NCBI RefSeq assembly: GCF_008327685.1 | Contig: NZ_BDDE01000009.1 | Span: 124,001 to 188,000 of the forward strand | Source: Actinomadura sp. K4S16 | GTDB taxonomy: Bacteria > Actinomycetota > Actinomycetes > Streptosporangiales > Streptosporangiaceae | DNA length: 64,000 nt | Direction: 5' to 3' | Part shown: positions 16,464 through 24,084 of the stretch, one piece after another | Layout: the number at the start of each line of letters is the position of its first letter | Position numbering within the stretch: position 1 is the stretch's first letter | Notes under the pieces: model-generated | Databases searched by the model: none | Seen by the model: the letters and a program-made list of their open reading frames with translations, nothing else | What the model was told of the DNA's origin: nothing | Program-made: the position numbers and the translations under genes

Positions 16464-16930
16464 ATGCCCGCATCCTCATCCGCTCAAGGGCCTGCCTCGC
16501 CCTTCGCCGGCCCTGACCAGGAAGCCAGAATCGACCTACTCAGGCTGCTCGCCGACTGCGCCGTCCAAGGAACCAACTGGTACGCCCCGCCGGACGATCG
16601 GTTCGCCGCCGTGATCGCCCGCATCGCCTCAAGCGACATCCTGTGGCTCCTGCGCTGTATCGGCTGGTTACGCAACACCCGCAATCTAGCTCCCGCGGCG
16701 ATCGTCGCGTCCGCCGAATTGGTTCGGTTCCGAGTGTGCAACGGGGGACACCGGGAATCGCGGGATCATCAGTATGGTCCTGCGAAGCCCTGACGAACCC
16801 GGTGCCCTGCTCGGCTATTGGGTCACACAACACGGAAGGCTCGTGCCCAAGCCTGTCCAGCGCGGCGTCGCCGACGCGGTCAGGAAGCTGCAATCAACCC
16901 CTATTTCGACGGCAGACAGGTCAATGAAGA
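16464..16930 (+). pseudogene. TROVE (Ro60-like) RNA-binding protein remnant, frameshifted and truncated
   Basis: The ATG at 16464 has GGAG 8 nt upstream. The frame gives an Arg/Leu-rich start, then NWYAPPDDRFAAVIAR and WLRNTRNLAPAAIVASAELV. These resemble the N-terminal TROVE helices of bacterial Ro60 proteins (typically about 500 residues). Near 16740 homology moves to the next frame as GNRGIISMVLRSPDEPGALL, then VPKPVQRGVADAVRKL, and stops after about 150 residues. So there is at least one frameshift and a lost C-terminal half. The family call is from memory of the TROVE pattern, not a search. Ro60 proteins bind Y RNAs and misfolded RNA. Confidence 0.55.
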
Positions 16931-17038
16931 AAGAGGTGAATGTTCACCTGTCGCCTCATGTCGCCTCTGATCTGGTGTAATAAATTCCATTCTCTTCGAT
17001 TACGTAATTTGAGGCCGGGAGGGCGTGCGCTTTCCTAG

Positions 17039-17349
17039 CTGACCAAACTTGCCGGATTTGTCGGACTCGCCGCCCTGGTCTTGTCGGTGCCGGCATCCGC
17101 CACTGAGGTGGCGGCGCCGGATGAGCGTCCGCTGGGATTCTGCTGACCAACGACGACGACTCCTACCGGGGGTGGTTCCACTGCACACCCGCCGGCGGCG
17201 ACGTCTACAAGATCGAAGGGGACTGCCCGCAGACCCCTGAGCCGGTGCGCAATGCCGACAACACCGCGCTGAAGGCCGACTACGTCTCTGTCACTCCAAT
17301 GGACGCGGATTGGTCGACCGCGACTCGCCTGGACTTCCTGACTGACTGA
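17039..17349 (+). pseudogene. Small secreted protein, frameshifted remnant
   Basis: From a CTG at 17039 (directly after an in-frame TAG) the frame reads TKLAGFVGLAALVLSVPASA, a clear signal peptide. It then stops at a TGA near 17145. In another frame the coding character continues (LLTNDDDSYRGWFHCTPAGG and on) to a TGA at 17347. A start-codon loss plus a frameshift would explain this. The mature part has a Cys pair and no family I recognise. Confidence 0.35.
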
Positions 17350-17405
17350 ACGAGCCCGCATCGCAAAGCGCACGTCCCCGGATGCCGCACGATGCCGCTG
17401 ATTCT

Positions 17406-17645
17406 CTACTCGGCGATTCGCGTGCGCATCGTCCAGCGGAAGATCCGCTGAGGCCGGGTGGCCGGGGTGGGGGAACCGTCGTCGAGTTCGAAGTGCTCGT
17501 ACCCGCCCCGGTGCATGATCTTGATGATGCGGTCGGTGGATTCGGCCTGGCGTGTCCGGGCCGATTTCGGAAGGTCGTCCGGCCCTCCAATGAGCACGGC
17601 GTCCACACGAGATTTTGTCGAGTGACCCCTGGCGGCATCGTTCAT
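17406..17645 (-). CDS. DUF5988 family small protein
   Basis: A 79-residue protein with the pattern AVLIGGPDDLP then GGYEHFELDDG and a closing FRWTMRTRIAE, recalled as DUF5988. That family consists of short actinobacterial proteins often found beside secondary-metabolism genes, with no established function. I chose the ATG at 17645 because AAGGAG stands 9 nt before it. An upstream ATG at 17663 has GGAGG only 2 nt away and is less likely. The gene points left towards the PKS operon but is separated from it by gene remnants. Confidence 0.7.
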   Translation of the reverse strand: MNDAARGHSTKSRVDAVLIGGPDDLPKSARTRQAESTDRIIKIMHRGGYEHFELDDGSPTPATRPQRIFRWTMRTRIAE

Positions 17646-17909
17646 CGAGTCGCTCTCCTTCATGGCCTCCTCTTGAGGATGAAGCTTCCCGGGAGAGGGC
17701 GACACCCCTAATCTGACCCCTACAAACGAAGGAACCCGGTGTCGCGACCGACACCGGACCGCCTGGGCGCTGGTGCCAGGTGTCGACCGCAGACGGTAAG
17801 CCAACCGCCTCGCGTCCATGCCGCTGCTCTCCCCGAACCGCTATAAGAGGTCATAACAAAATGTGCATGTGATGCGACATGGTGTGATGTCCGGGTGTGA
17901 TGTAGGCGG

Positions 17910-18724
17910 GTGCGTAAGGGCGAGCAACCCCCATGGATCGTGCCCGACAGCCTGTGGGAGCGGATCGAGCCGCTGCTGCCGAAGGTCGAGCGCCGCAAGC
18001 ACCACCCTGGGCGTAAGCGGTTGGACGACCGCAAGGTGCTGTGCGGGATCTTGTTCGTGCTGCACACCGGGATCCGGTGGGAGTTCCTGCCGCAGGAGCT
18101 GGGGTTCGGTTCGGGTATGACGTGCTGGCGGCGGCTGGCCGAGTGGCACCAGGCGGGCGTGTGGGAGCGGCTGCACCGGCTGCTGCTGGAGGAGTTGCAC
18201 GCCGCCGGGCAGCTGGACTGGTCCAGGGCGCTGATCGACAGCTCGCATGTCCGCGCGCTCAAGGGCGGCCCAAAACCGGTCTGAGCCCGGTCGACCGCAG
18301 TCGGCCGGGCTCCAAGCACCATGTGTTGACCGAGGGGCGCGGCATCCCGCTCGCCCTGTCGCCGACCGGCGGAAACCGTAACGACGTCACCCAGTTGATG
18401 CCGCTGCTGGACAAGGTGCCGTCCGTCCGGGGCCGGGTCGGACGCCCTCGCAGCCGGCCCGAGCGGCTGCTGGCCGACCGCGGCTACGACCACGACAAAT
18501 ACCGCCGGCTGGTGTGGGCCAAGGGCATCAAGCCGGTTATCGCCCGCCGCGGCAGCCCCCACGGCTCCGGGCTGGGCGTCCACCGCTACGTCGTCGAGCG
18601 CACCATCGGCCTGCTGCACTGGTTCCGCCGCTTACGCATCCGCTGGGAGACCCGCGACGACATCCATGAAGCGTTCATGACCCTCGCCGCAGCCATCATC
18701 TGCTGGCGACGCCTCGTCCGCTGA
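17910..18724 (+). CDS. IS5-type DDE transposase made by -1 ribosomal frameshifting
   Basis: The first frame starts at GTG 17910 (RKGEQPPWIVPDSLWERIEP) and ends with TGA at 18284. The second frame continues -1 with PKTGLSPVDRSRPGSKHHVL to TGA at 18724. Joined at the slippery site the product is about 271 residues. DDE residues are visible: Asp in ALIDSSHVRAL (first frame), Asp in LLADRGYDHD and Glu in VVERTIGLLHWF (second frame). N-terminal DUF4096-like and C-terminal DDE parts are usual for two-frame IS5 elements. Only the fused protein would carry the whole catalytic triad. Confidence 0.85.
18269..18275 (+). promoter_or_regulatory. Slippery heptamer CCCAAAA for programmed -1 frameshifting
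   Basis: In the first transposase frame the bases read C CCA AAA, the X XXY YYZ form. Slipping back one base gives CCC AAA and leads directly into the second frame, 9 nt before the first-frame stop. Confidence 0.75.
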
Positions 18725-18739
18725 TTCTGTTACGACCTC

Positions 18740-19390
18740 TTAGCGCGGACTGGAAGTGGCTGACTCGGTGGTCAAGAGTGCGGTCTGCTGCGCCGCCCAT
18801 TGGGCGGCGGCGTCAGCGACTGGAATCGTCGGGTTGACCAGCCACGCCGCCTCGAGGCCGTAGCAGAATGCGATGATCTCCATGGCTTTCAGCCGCGGGT
18901 CCACGTCGTCGCGCATCTCACCCCGCTTCTGGGCGGACCGCAACGTGGCCGCGACGCGGTCGATCGTCGTCCGGTAGCCCTCGGCCAGGCGGGGATGGAG
19001 GTCGGTGTCCTTGCCGACGTTCTCCGCGAGCACCACCGTGTTCAGGCCGATCAGGCTGTACACGCTGTCGTCATGCGGCTGGCTCGGCCAGTCGGCCATG
19101 TGCCTTGCGATGATCCACAGGATTTCGAGGCCGGGGTCGGGTCCGTCGCCCCACAGCCACTGCTCGGTGAACTCCAGGTAGCGATCGAGCACGGCATTGA
19201 GCAGCGCCTCCTTGCTGCCGAAGTGATACAGCAGCCCGGCCTGCGACACGCCTGCTTCGGCCGCGATGTCGCTGAGGCTGGTGCCCCGTGCTCCGTTGCG
19301 CGCGATGAACCGCACGGCGACCTCGACGATGCGCTCCCGAGTCTCGATGCCCTTGGCCGACGAAGTCTTTGGCCTGGGGGAAGGGGGCAC
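18740..19390 (-). CDS. TetR family transcriptional regulator
   Basis: A 216-residue regulator. The N-terminal helix-turn-helix shows TSLSDIAAEAGVSQAGLLYH followed by FGSKEALL. The C-terminal ligand domain has no recognisable specificity. I chose GTG 19390 because GAGGGAG lies 8 nt upstream; a TTG at 19429 has no such site. Its TAA stop is partly supplied by the right end of the adjacent IS element; removing the IS and one TA restores a TAG at the same codon, so the protein is unchanged. It is divergent from the esterase and ABC operon, with two palindromic operators between, so it probably represses itself and that operon. Confidence 0.88.
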   Translation of the reverse strand: MPPSPRPKTSSAKGIETRERIVEVAVRFIARNGARGTSLSDIAAEAGVSQAGLLYHFGSKEALLNAVLDRYLEFTEQWLWGDGPDPGLEILWIIARHMADWPSQPHDDSVYSLIGLNTVVLAENVGKDTDLHPRLAEGYRTTIDRVAATLRSAQKRGEMRDDVDPRLKAMEIIAFCYGLEAAWLVNPTIPVADAAAQWAAQQTALLTTESATSSPR

Positions 19391-19442
19391 GGCTGGTTCT
19401 CCCTCGCGCTGACGAAAGGTCGGCCCCAAGTATAGACAACTG

Positions 19443-19486
19443 ACTGAGTACTCAGTAACCTCCCGGAAACAGACTGAGCGATCAGT
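19443..19486. promoter_or_regulatory. Twin TetR-type operators
   Basis: ACTGAGTACTCAGT (19443-19456) is a perfect 14-bp palindrome. ACTGAGCGATCAGT (19473-19486) is the same but for three central bases. Their starts are exactly 30 bp apart, about three helical turns, in the gap between the divergent tetR and esterase genes. Confidence 0.75.
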
Positions 19487-19505
19487 CAGTATTGAGTCGA
19501 CGCAG

Positions 19506-20504
19506 ATGGGGGACCGAGTGAGCGCAGAGTTCGGGCAGCAGCGGCCGGACGTCCACGATGGGGAAGCGCCGCCTCAGCCGCACGAGCAGGTCCTCGGGTT
19601 TCTGGCGCGAGCGGCGCCGTCGCCCGACCCCTGGGCCGCCGACCTCGCCGCTCTGCGCAAGGACGCGCGGGAGCGTGTCCTGGCGGTGACGGGCGATCCA
19701 CAACCCGTGGTGTCCGTCGAGGCGATCGACGCGGACGGAGTCGGGGGCCGGCTGTACCGGCCCACCGGTACGGAGCGGGCAGTGCTCATCTGGGCCCACG
19801 GAGGCGGCTGGATCCACGGCGACCTGGACACCGCCGACGGGGTCGCTCGGGCTCTCGCGAACCAGGGGGGCTGCGCCGTGCTCTCCGTCGACTACCGACT
19901 TGCGCCCGAGCATCCGTTTCCCGCCGGCTTCGACGACGTGTGGACCGCCGTCGATTGGGCGCGGCGCCTCTTCGACGGTGTCGCCGTCGGCGGGGACAGT
20001 TCAGGCGGCAACCTCGCGGCGGCCGTGGCCCTCAAGGCTCGTGACGACGGGGTCGAGATCGCGGCTCAGATGCTCGTGTACCCGGTGCTCGACAGCACGG
20101 AGGACACCGACTACAAGGTCGCGTTCAGGCGGCGATACGTCCGCTTCGCCGGTCAGCCGGGCTTCGGTCCCAACACCTACCGGCGCCTCAAACACATCTG
20201 GGGGGCCTACGTCCCCGACCCGGCGCTGCGGGCCTGTCCGTACGCGTCGCCGCTTCACGCACCGTCATTGGCAGGCATTGCACCCGCAGTGATCATCACC
20301 GCCGAACACGACTTTCTCCGCGGCGAGGCCGAGGACTACGCCGGGCGGCTGCAGGCCGAGGGCGTGCCCGTCGAGCTGCGCGAGTACGTCGGCCAGATCC
20401 ACGGCTTCTTCGAGATGTTCAGCGTGATGACCGACTCGCACCACGCCGTCGGCGTCGCCGGGAATGCCCTGCGTCGCGCCTTTCGGCACCTAGACCCCAT
20501 CTAG
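19506..20504 (+). CDS. Alpha/beta hydrolase, hormone-sensitive-lipase-like esterase
   Basis: A 332-residue enzyme of the HSL (family IV) esterases. It shows the oxyanion motif HGGGW, then DYRLAPEHPFPAG, the nucleophile motif GDSSGG, and a C-terminal Asp (AEHDFLRGEAEDYA) and His (GQIHGFFEMF). Such enzymes cleave short-chain acyl or aryl esters in the cytoplasm. The ATG at 19506 has a weak ribosome site; a GTG at 19518 is an alternative. It follows the twin operators and is 16 nt from the ABC importer genes, so it probably belongs to one TetR-controlled operon. It may deacylate an imported substrate, but that is inference. Confidence 0.88.
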   Translation: MGDRVSAEFGQQRPDVHDGEAPPQPHEQVLGFLARAAPSPDPWAADLAALRKDARERVLAVTGDPQPVVSVEAIDADGVGGRLYRPTGTERAVLIWAHGGGWIHGDLDTADGVARALANQGGCAVLSVDYRLAPEHPFPAGFDDVWTAVDWARRLFDGVAVGGDSSGGNLAAAVALKARDDGVEIAAQMLVYPVLDSTEDTDYKVAFRRRYVRFAGQPGFGPNTYRRLKHIWGAYVPDPALRACPYASPLHAPSLAGIAPAVIITAEHDFLRGEAEDYAGRLQAEGVPVELREYVGQIHGFFEMFSVMTDSHHAVGVAGNALRRAFRHLDPI

Positions 20505-20520
20505 CCGCGAAGGAATTCCA

Positions 20521-21876
20521 GTGCGATCACTGACCCGCTACCGCAAGGCCGTCCGGATGGCCGCCGCCACGGCGGCCGGAGCGCTGCTCGTCTCCGCGTG
20601 CGCACCGGGCGCGACGTCCGAGGCGGACAAGTCGTCGAAGCCGGTGAGCACAGACATCGGCGCCAAGCCCGTCACGTTGAACCTGCTCGTCACAAGCGGC
20701 ACGGACGTGCCGTTCTTCACGGCACTCGGCAAGCTGTTCCACGCCGAGCACGCCAACGTCACCGTCAAGGTGACCAGCCAGGACTACGGTGCGCTGACCA
20801 CCAACATCGCGCACATCCTCTCCGGCAGCGACGTGCCCGACCTGGTCCGGGTCCCCCAGTTCGGCAACCTGATCAACAATCGCCTCCTGGCGAACCTCGA
20901 CCCCTACGCGAAGGCCTACGGCTGGGCCGGCTGGCCCCAATCGCAGTTCGCCTCGACTCGTGTCGCGGCAGACGGCAGAAAGCGCGGAACGGGGTCGCTG
21001 TACGGCGCCGGCCCGGGCTTCGGCCTGACCGGCGTGTACTACGACAAGGCGCTCGCGCAGCGCATCGGGATGTCCCGGTCGCCGGCGACCGTGGCCGAGT
21101 TCGAGGAGCTCCTCGCCAAGGCCAAGAGTGCCGGGCTGCAGCCGATCATGATCAACGGCAAGGACGGGGGCACCGTGTACCCGTTGCAGAACCTGCAGAT
21201 GGCCTATGCGGGCAACGCGCAGGGCGTCCAGGACTGGAACTTCGCCAAGCCCGGCGCGAACATCGACACGCCGGCCACGGTGAAGGCCGCCACCACGCTG
21301 CACCGGTGGGCGCAGGCGGGGTACCTGCCGACCGACGTGAACGCCATCGACCAGACGAAGGCGCCCGCCGAATTCATGAAGGGCAAGGCCGTCTTCTTCC
21401 CCAGCGGGAACTGGCAGGCCCCCGGACTGGACAAGGCCGGTCCGGGCAAGTTCGGCTTCTTCCTGTTTCCGCCCGGCGAAGCCGGCGGTCCCTCCTGGGC
21501 GATGACCGCCGCCGACACCCTGGGGATTCCGACGAAGTCGCCCCATGCCGACGTCGCGGCGGCATTCCTCGACTTCGTCCAGACCGACCCGCAGGCCCGG
21601 CAGGACACGGTGACACTGGGCGGCCTCGTCCCGGCCGGGCCGGCTGATGCCACCGTGCCTACCGCGCCGGCCGGATCGGCCGTCGCCGCGACCGTCGCGG
21701 CGTTCCAGATCCTGCTGAAGAGCGACGGGCTTGTGGGGTTCATGGCCGATGCCACCGCGTCGATCAACGTGAACACCCTGGTGCCGCAGACGCAGCTTCT
21801 TCTCAGCGGCAAGACGTCTCCGAAGGCGTTCGCGGCCAAGGTCCAGGACGACTATGAACGCGATCTCGGGCGCTGA
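20521..21876 (+). CDS. ABC transporter sugar-binding lipoprotein (family 1 solute-binding protein)
   Basis: A 451-residue protein starting at GTG with GAAGGAA-like bases just before. A signal peptide ends in the lipobox LLVSAC, so it is tethered to the membrane outer face. The fold pattern (VTLNLLVTSGTDVPFF, YGAGPGFGLTGVYYDK, FMKGKAVFFPSGNW) fits carbohydrate-binding proteins of the CUT1 group. It delivers its ligand to the two permeases that follow. No ATPase gene is present, as is usual for actinomycetes using a shared MsiK-type ATPase. Ligand unknown. Confidence 0.9.
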   Translation: MRSLTRYRKAVRMAAATAAGALLVSACAPGATSEADKSSKPVSTDIGAKPVTLNLLVTSGTDVPFFTALGKLFHAEHANVTVKVTSQDYGALTTNIAHILSGSDVPDLVRVPQFGNLINNRLLANLDPYAKAYGWAGWPQSQFASTRVAADGRKRGTGSLYGAGPGFGLTGVYYDKALAQRIGMSRSPATVAEFEELLAKAKSAGLQPIMINGKDGGTVYPLQNLQMAYAGNAQGVQDWNFAKPGANIDTPATVKAATTLHRWAQAGYLPTDVNAIDQTKAPAEFMKGKAVFFPSGNWQAPGLDKAGPGKFGFFLFPPGEAGGPSWAMTAADTLGIPTKSPHADVAAAFLDFVQTDPQARQDTVTLGGLVPAGPADATVPTAPAGSAVAATVAAFQILLKSDGLVGFMADATASINVNTLVPQTQLLLSGKTSPKAFAAKVQDDYERDLGR

Positions 21877-21919
21877 CGCCGCCCCTGGTGATCTGGTTCG
21901 GTCCCTGACGGGAGGCCCA

Positions 21920-22903
21920 ATGTCGACGATCTCCAATCCGCTCGGGACGGGCGGGGCTTCGGTCGCGCCGGTTTCGCGGAGCACGACAGATGCCGACGAA
22001 CATCCCGCACCCGGTGAGTCGGGTCGGCGTCCCCGGCGGGTCCGGGTCCGGCAGTGGAGCGCACTGCTCTGGGTGGCGCCGGGGTTCGGAATGTATGCGG
22101 TGTTCGTGCTGTACCCGATGGCCCAGTCGGTGCAGTACTCCTTCTACGACTGGGACGGCGTCGGCGCGGCCACGCCGGCGGGGCTGGACAACTGGAAGGC
22201 GCTCATCACCCAGTCGGAGCTTCTGCACTCCGTCGAGCACGCCTTCGTCCTAATCGTGTTTTACACGGTGCTCCCGGTCGGACTCGGTCTGGTCGCGGCG
22301 ACGCTCATCCGGGAGCTCAAGCCGGGCCCGTTCAACACCGTCGCCCGGGTGGTGCTCTTCATTCCCCAGGTGTTGCCGCTCGTCGCGGCCGGCATCGCGT
22401 GGACGTGGATGTACTCCTCGGACGGGCTCGTCAATCAGGTCCTGCGGGCGTTCGGCCTCGGTGCGCACACACGGGCCTGGCTCGGTGACTTCACGTTCGC
22501 CCTCCCGGCCGTCGGCGTGATCGGCGTCTGGGTGATGCTCGGCTTCTGCACGGTCCTGATGCTCGCCGGCATCGGCAAGATCGACCCGTCCCTGTACGAG
22601 GCCGCCCGGTTGGACGGTGCGGGACGGTTCCGCGAGTTCTTCGCCGTGACGCTGCCCGGGCTGCGTCAGGAACTCGTCGTCTGCACGACCTTCACCATGA
22701 TCGCCGCCCTGGCCAGCTTCGACGTGATCCAGATCTCGACCCAGGGAGGGCCCGGTTACCAGACCATGGTGCCCGGCGTGGAGATCTACCGGCTCACGTT
22801 CCTCCAGCAGCACGTCGGCCAGGCATCCGCGCTGGCGGTGTTCCTGGCGGTCCTCGTCCTCGTCGTCATCTGGCCGATCCAGCGTCTGGGGAGGGAAAAG
22901 TGA
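21920..22903 (+). CDS. ABC sugar transporter permease (MalF-like)
   Basis: A 327-residue inner-membrane protein with about six membrane segments and the ATPase-coupling EAA loop EAARLDGAGRFREFF. I chose the ATG at 21920, which has GGGAGG 5 nt upstream. A longer frame from 21854 would overlap the binding-protein gene and add an unusual N-terminus. It pairs with the next permease. Confidence 0.9.
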   Translation: MSTISNPLGTGGASVAPVSRSTTDADEHPAPGESGRRPRRVRVRQWSALLWVAPGFGMYAVFVLYPMAQSVQYSFYDWDGVGAATPAGLDNWKALITQSELLHSVEHAFVLIVFYTVLPVGLGLVAATLIRELKPGPFNTVARVVLFIPQVLPLVAAGIAWTWMYSSDGLVNQVLRAFGLGAHTRAWLGDFTFALPAVGVIGVWVMLGFCTVLMLAGIGKIDPSLYEAARLDGAGRFREFFAVTLPGLRQELVVCTTFTMIAALASFDVIQISTQGGPGYQTMVPGVEIYRLTFLQQHVGQASALAVFLAVLVLVVIWPIQRLGREK

Positions 22904-23721
22904 GGACGTCCGCCGCACAGCGACTCACCCGCACCGGCATCCTGCTCGCGCTGATGCTGTTCGCCGTCGTGCCGCTGCTCAGCATGTTCACCACCGCCCT
23001 TGCGGCACCGGGCAGCTCTCCGCAGGGACTCAGCTGGCCGGCGCATCCGCACTGGCACAACTTCGTCGACGCGTGGAGCTCCGCCAACTTCGTCGCCCTG
23101 TTCCGTTCCAGCGCATTGATCGTGCTGGGCGTCGTCCCGGCCACCGTGGCGATGGCCACCGCCGCCGGCTACGCACTCGCCCAGCTGAGAGTGCCCGGTG
23201 GAAAGGCGATATACGCCATATTGATCGTGGGTCTCACCTTGCCGATCGAGGCACTCATCACCCCGCTCTACTACAACATCCAGGGCATGGGCTTGCTGGG
23301 GACGCGGCTGGCGATCGTCCTGCCGCTGATCGGGCTGCTGATGCCGTTCGGCATCTTCTGGATGCGGGCTCACTTCCTCGGCGCCGAGACGGCGCTCACG
23401 GAGGCGGCGAAGATCGACGGCGCCGGCACCTGGCAGACCTTCCGCCGTATCCATCTGCCGCTGGCCACTCCGGCCCTGTCCGCGCTCTCGGTCTTGTTCT
23501 TCCTCGCCACGTGGAACCAGTACCTGCTGCCGCTCGTCCTCGTCGACGATGCGACGAAACGCACGGTGGCCGGGGGGCTCGGCGCCTTCCAGGGCCAGTA
23601 CGGCACCGACACCGTGCTGCTCTGCGCCGGATCACTGCTGATCATCCTGCCCTCGCTGGTGATCTTCCTGTTCTTCCAGCGCAACTTCGTCAAGGCACTG
23701 CTGCAAGGGGCCGTCAAGTGA
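22900..23721 (+). CDS. ABC sugar transporter permease (MalG-like)
   Basis: A 273-residue permease starting at GTG inside the last codons of its partner (GTGA overlap, 4 nt), so the two are translationally coupled. It has six predicted membrane segments and the EAA loop EAAKIDGAGTWQTFRR. It is the last gene of the TetR-linked import operon. Confidence 0.9.
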   Translation: MRTSAAQRLTRTGILLALMLFAVVPLLSMFTTALAAPGSSPQGLSWPAHPHWHNFVDAWSSANFVALFRSSALIVLGVVPATVAMATAAGYALAQLRVPGGKAIYAILIVGLTLPIEALITPLYYNIQGMGLLGTRLAIVLPLIGLLMPFGIFWMRAHFLGAETALTEAAKIDGAGTWQTFRRIHLPLATPALSALSVLFFLATWNQYLLPLVLVDDATKRTVAGGLGAFQGQYGTDTVLLCAGSLLIILPSLVIFLFFQRNFVKALLQGAVK

Positions 23722-24084
23722 TGGGGTCGGTCCCCTCTGGATGACAAGCCGTCGTCGGCTCCGGCGCGAAGTCGTCAACGCCCACGTCCGGGCCTGCAAT
23801 CGTTCTCGCCGAGGCGACCCGGGCCGCGCTGCGTCTGATGGCCGCCGGCCGCCTGAGCGTCGCGCCGTTGCTCCGTGTACGCCCGCAATGGCCTACCAAG
23901 CCTCGACTCCATACCGCACGGTTTCGCGAAAGCCGCAGTCACTCTCTAGCATCCCCAGCGCTTCCTGAAGGTGGCTTGGACCTCCATTCACCTCTGCAGG
24001 AATTTCCTCCTGCACCCCATTCCCCATTGCGTCCTTCAGCTCTGTTCACCCTATTCGCATGACACCATCCGGAGGCAGCGCCGT
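23722..24084. other. Intergenic, 363 bp, no intact gene
   Basis: No gene or clear terminator seen. A short stretch near 23795-23870 reads AIVLAEATRAALRLMAAGRL in one plus frame and may be a gene relic, too short to assign. The promoter of the trehalase-like gene must lie here. Confidence 0.4.

Larger units (their letters stand above)
17846..18740 (+). mobile_element. IS5-family insertion sequence, apparently complete
   Basis: Terminal inverted repeats of 17 bp (17846-17862 and 18724-18740, 15 of 17 matching, outer end AGAGGTC) enclose a transposase in two frames. TA flanks each end (17844-17845 and 18741-18742), consistent with a 2-bp target duplication. The element sits in the stop codon of the downstream TetR gene. 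Ends and frames look intact, so it may be active. Confidence 0.85.
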
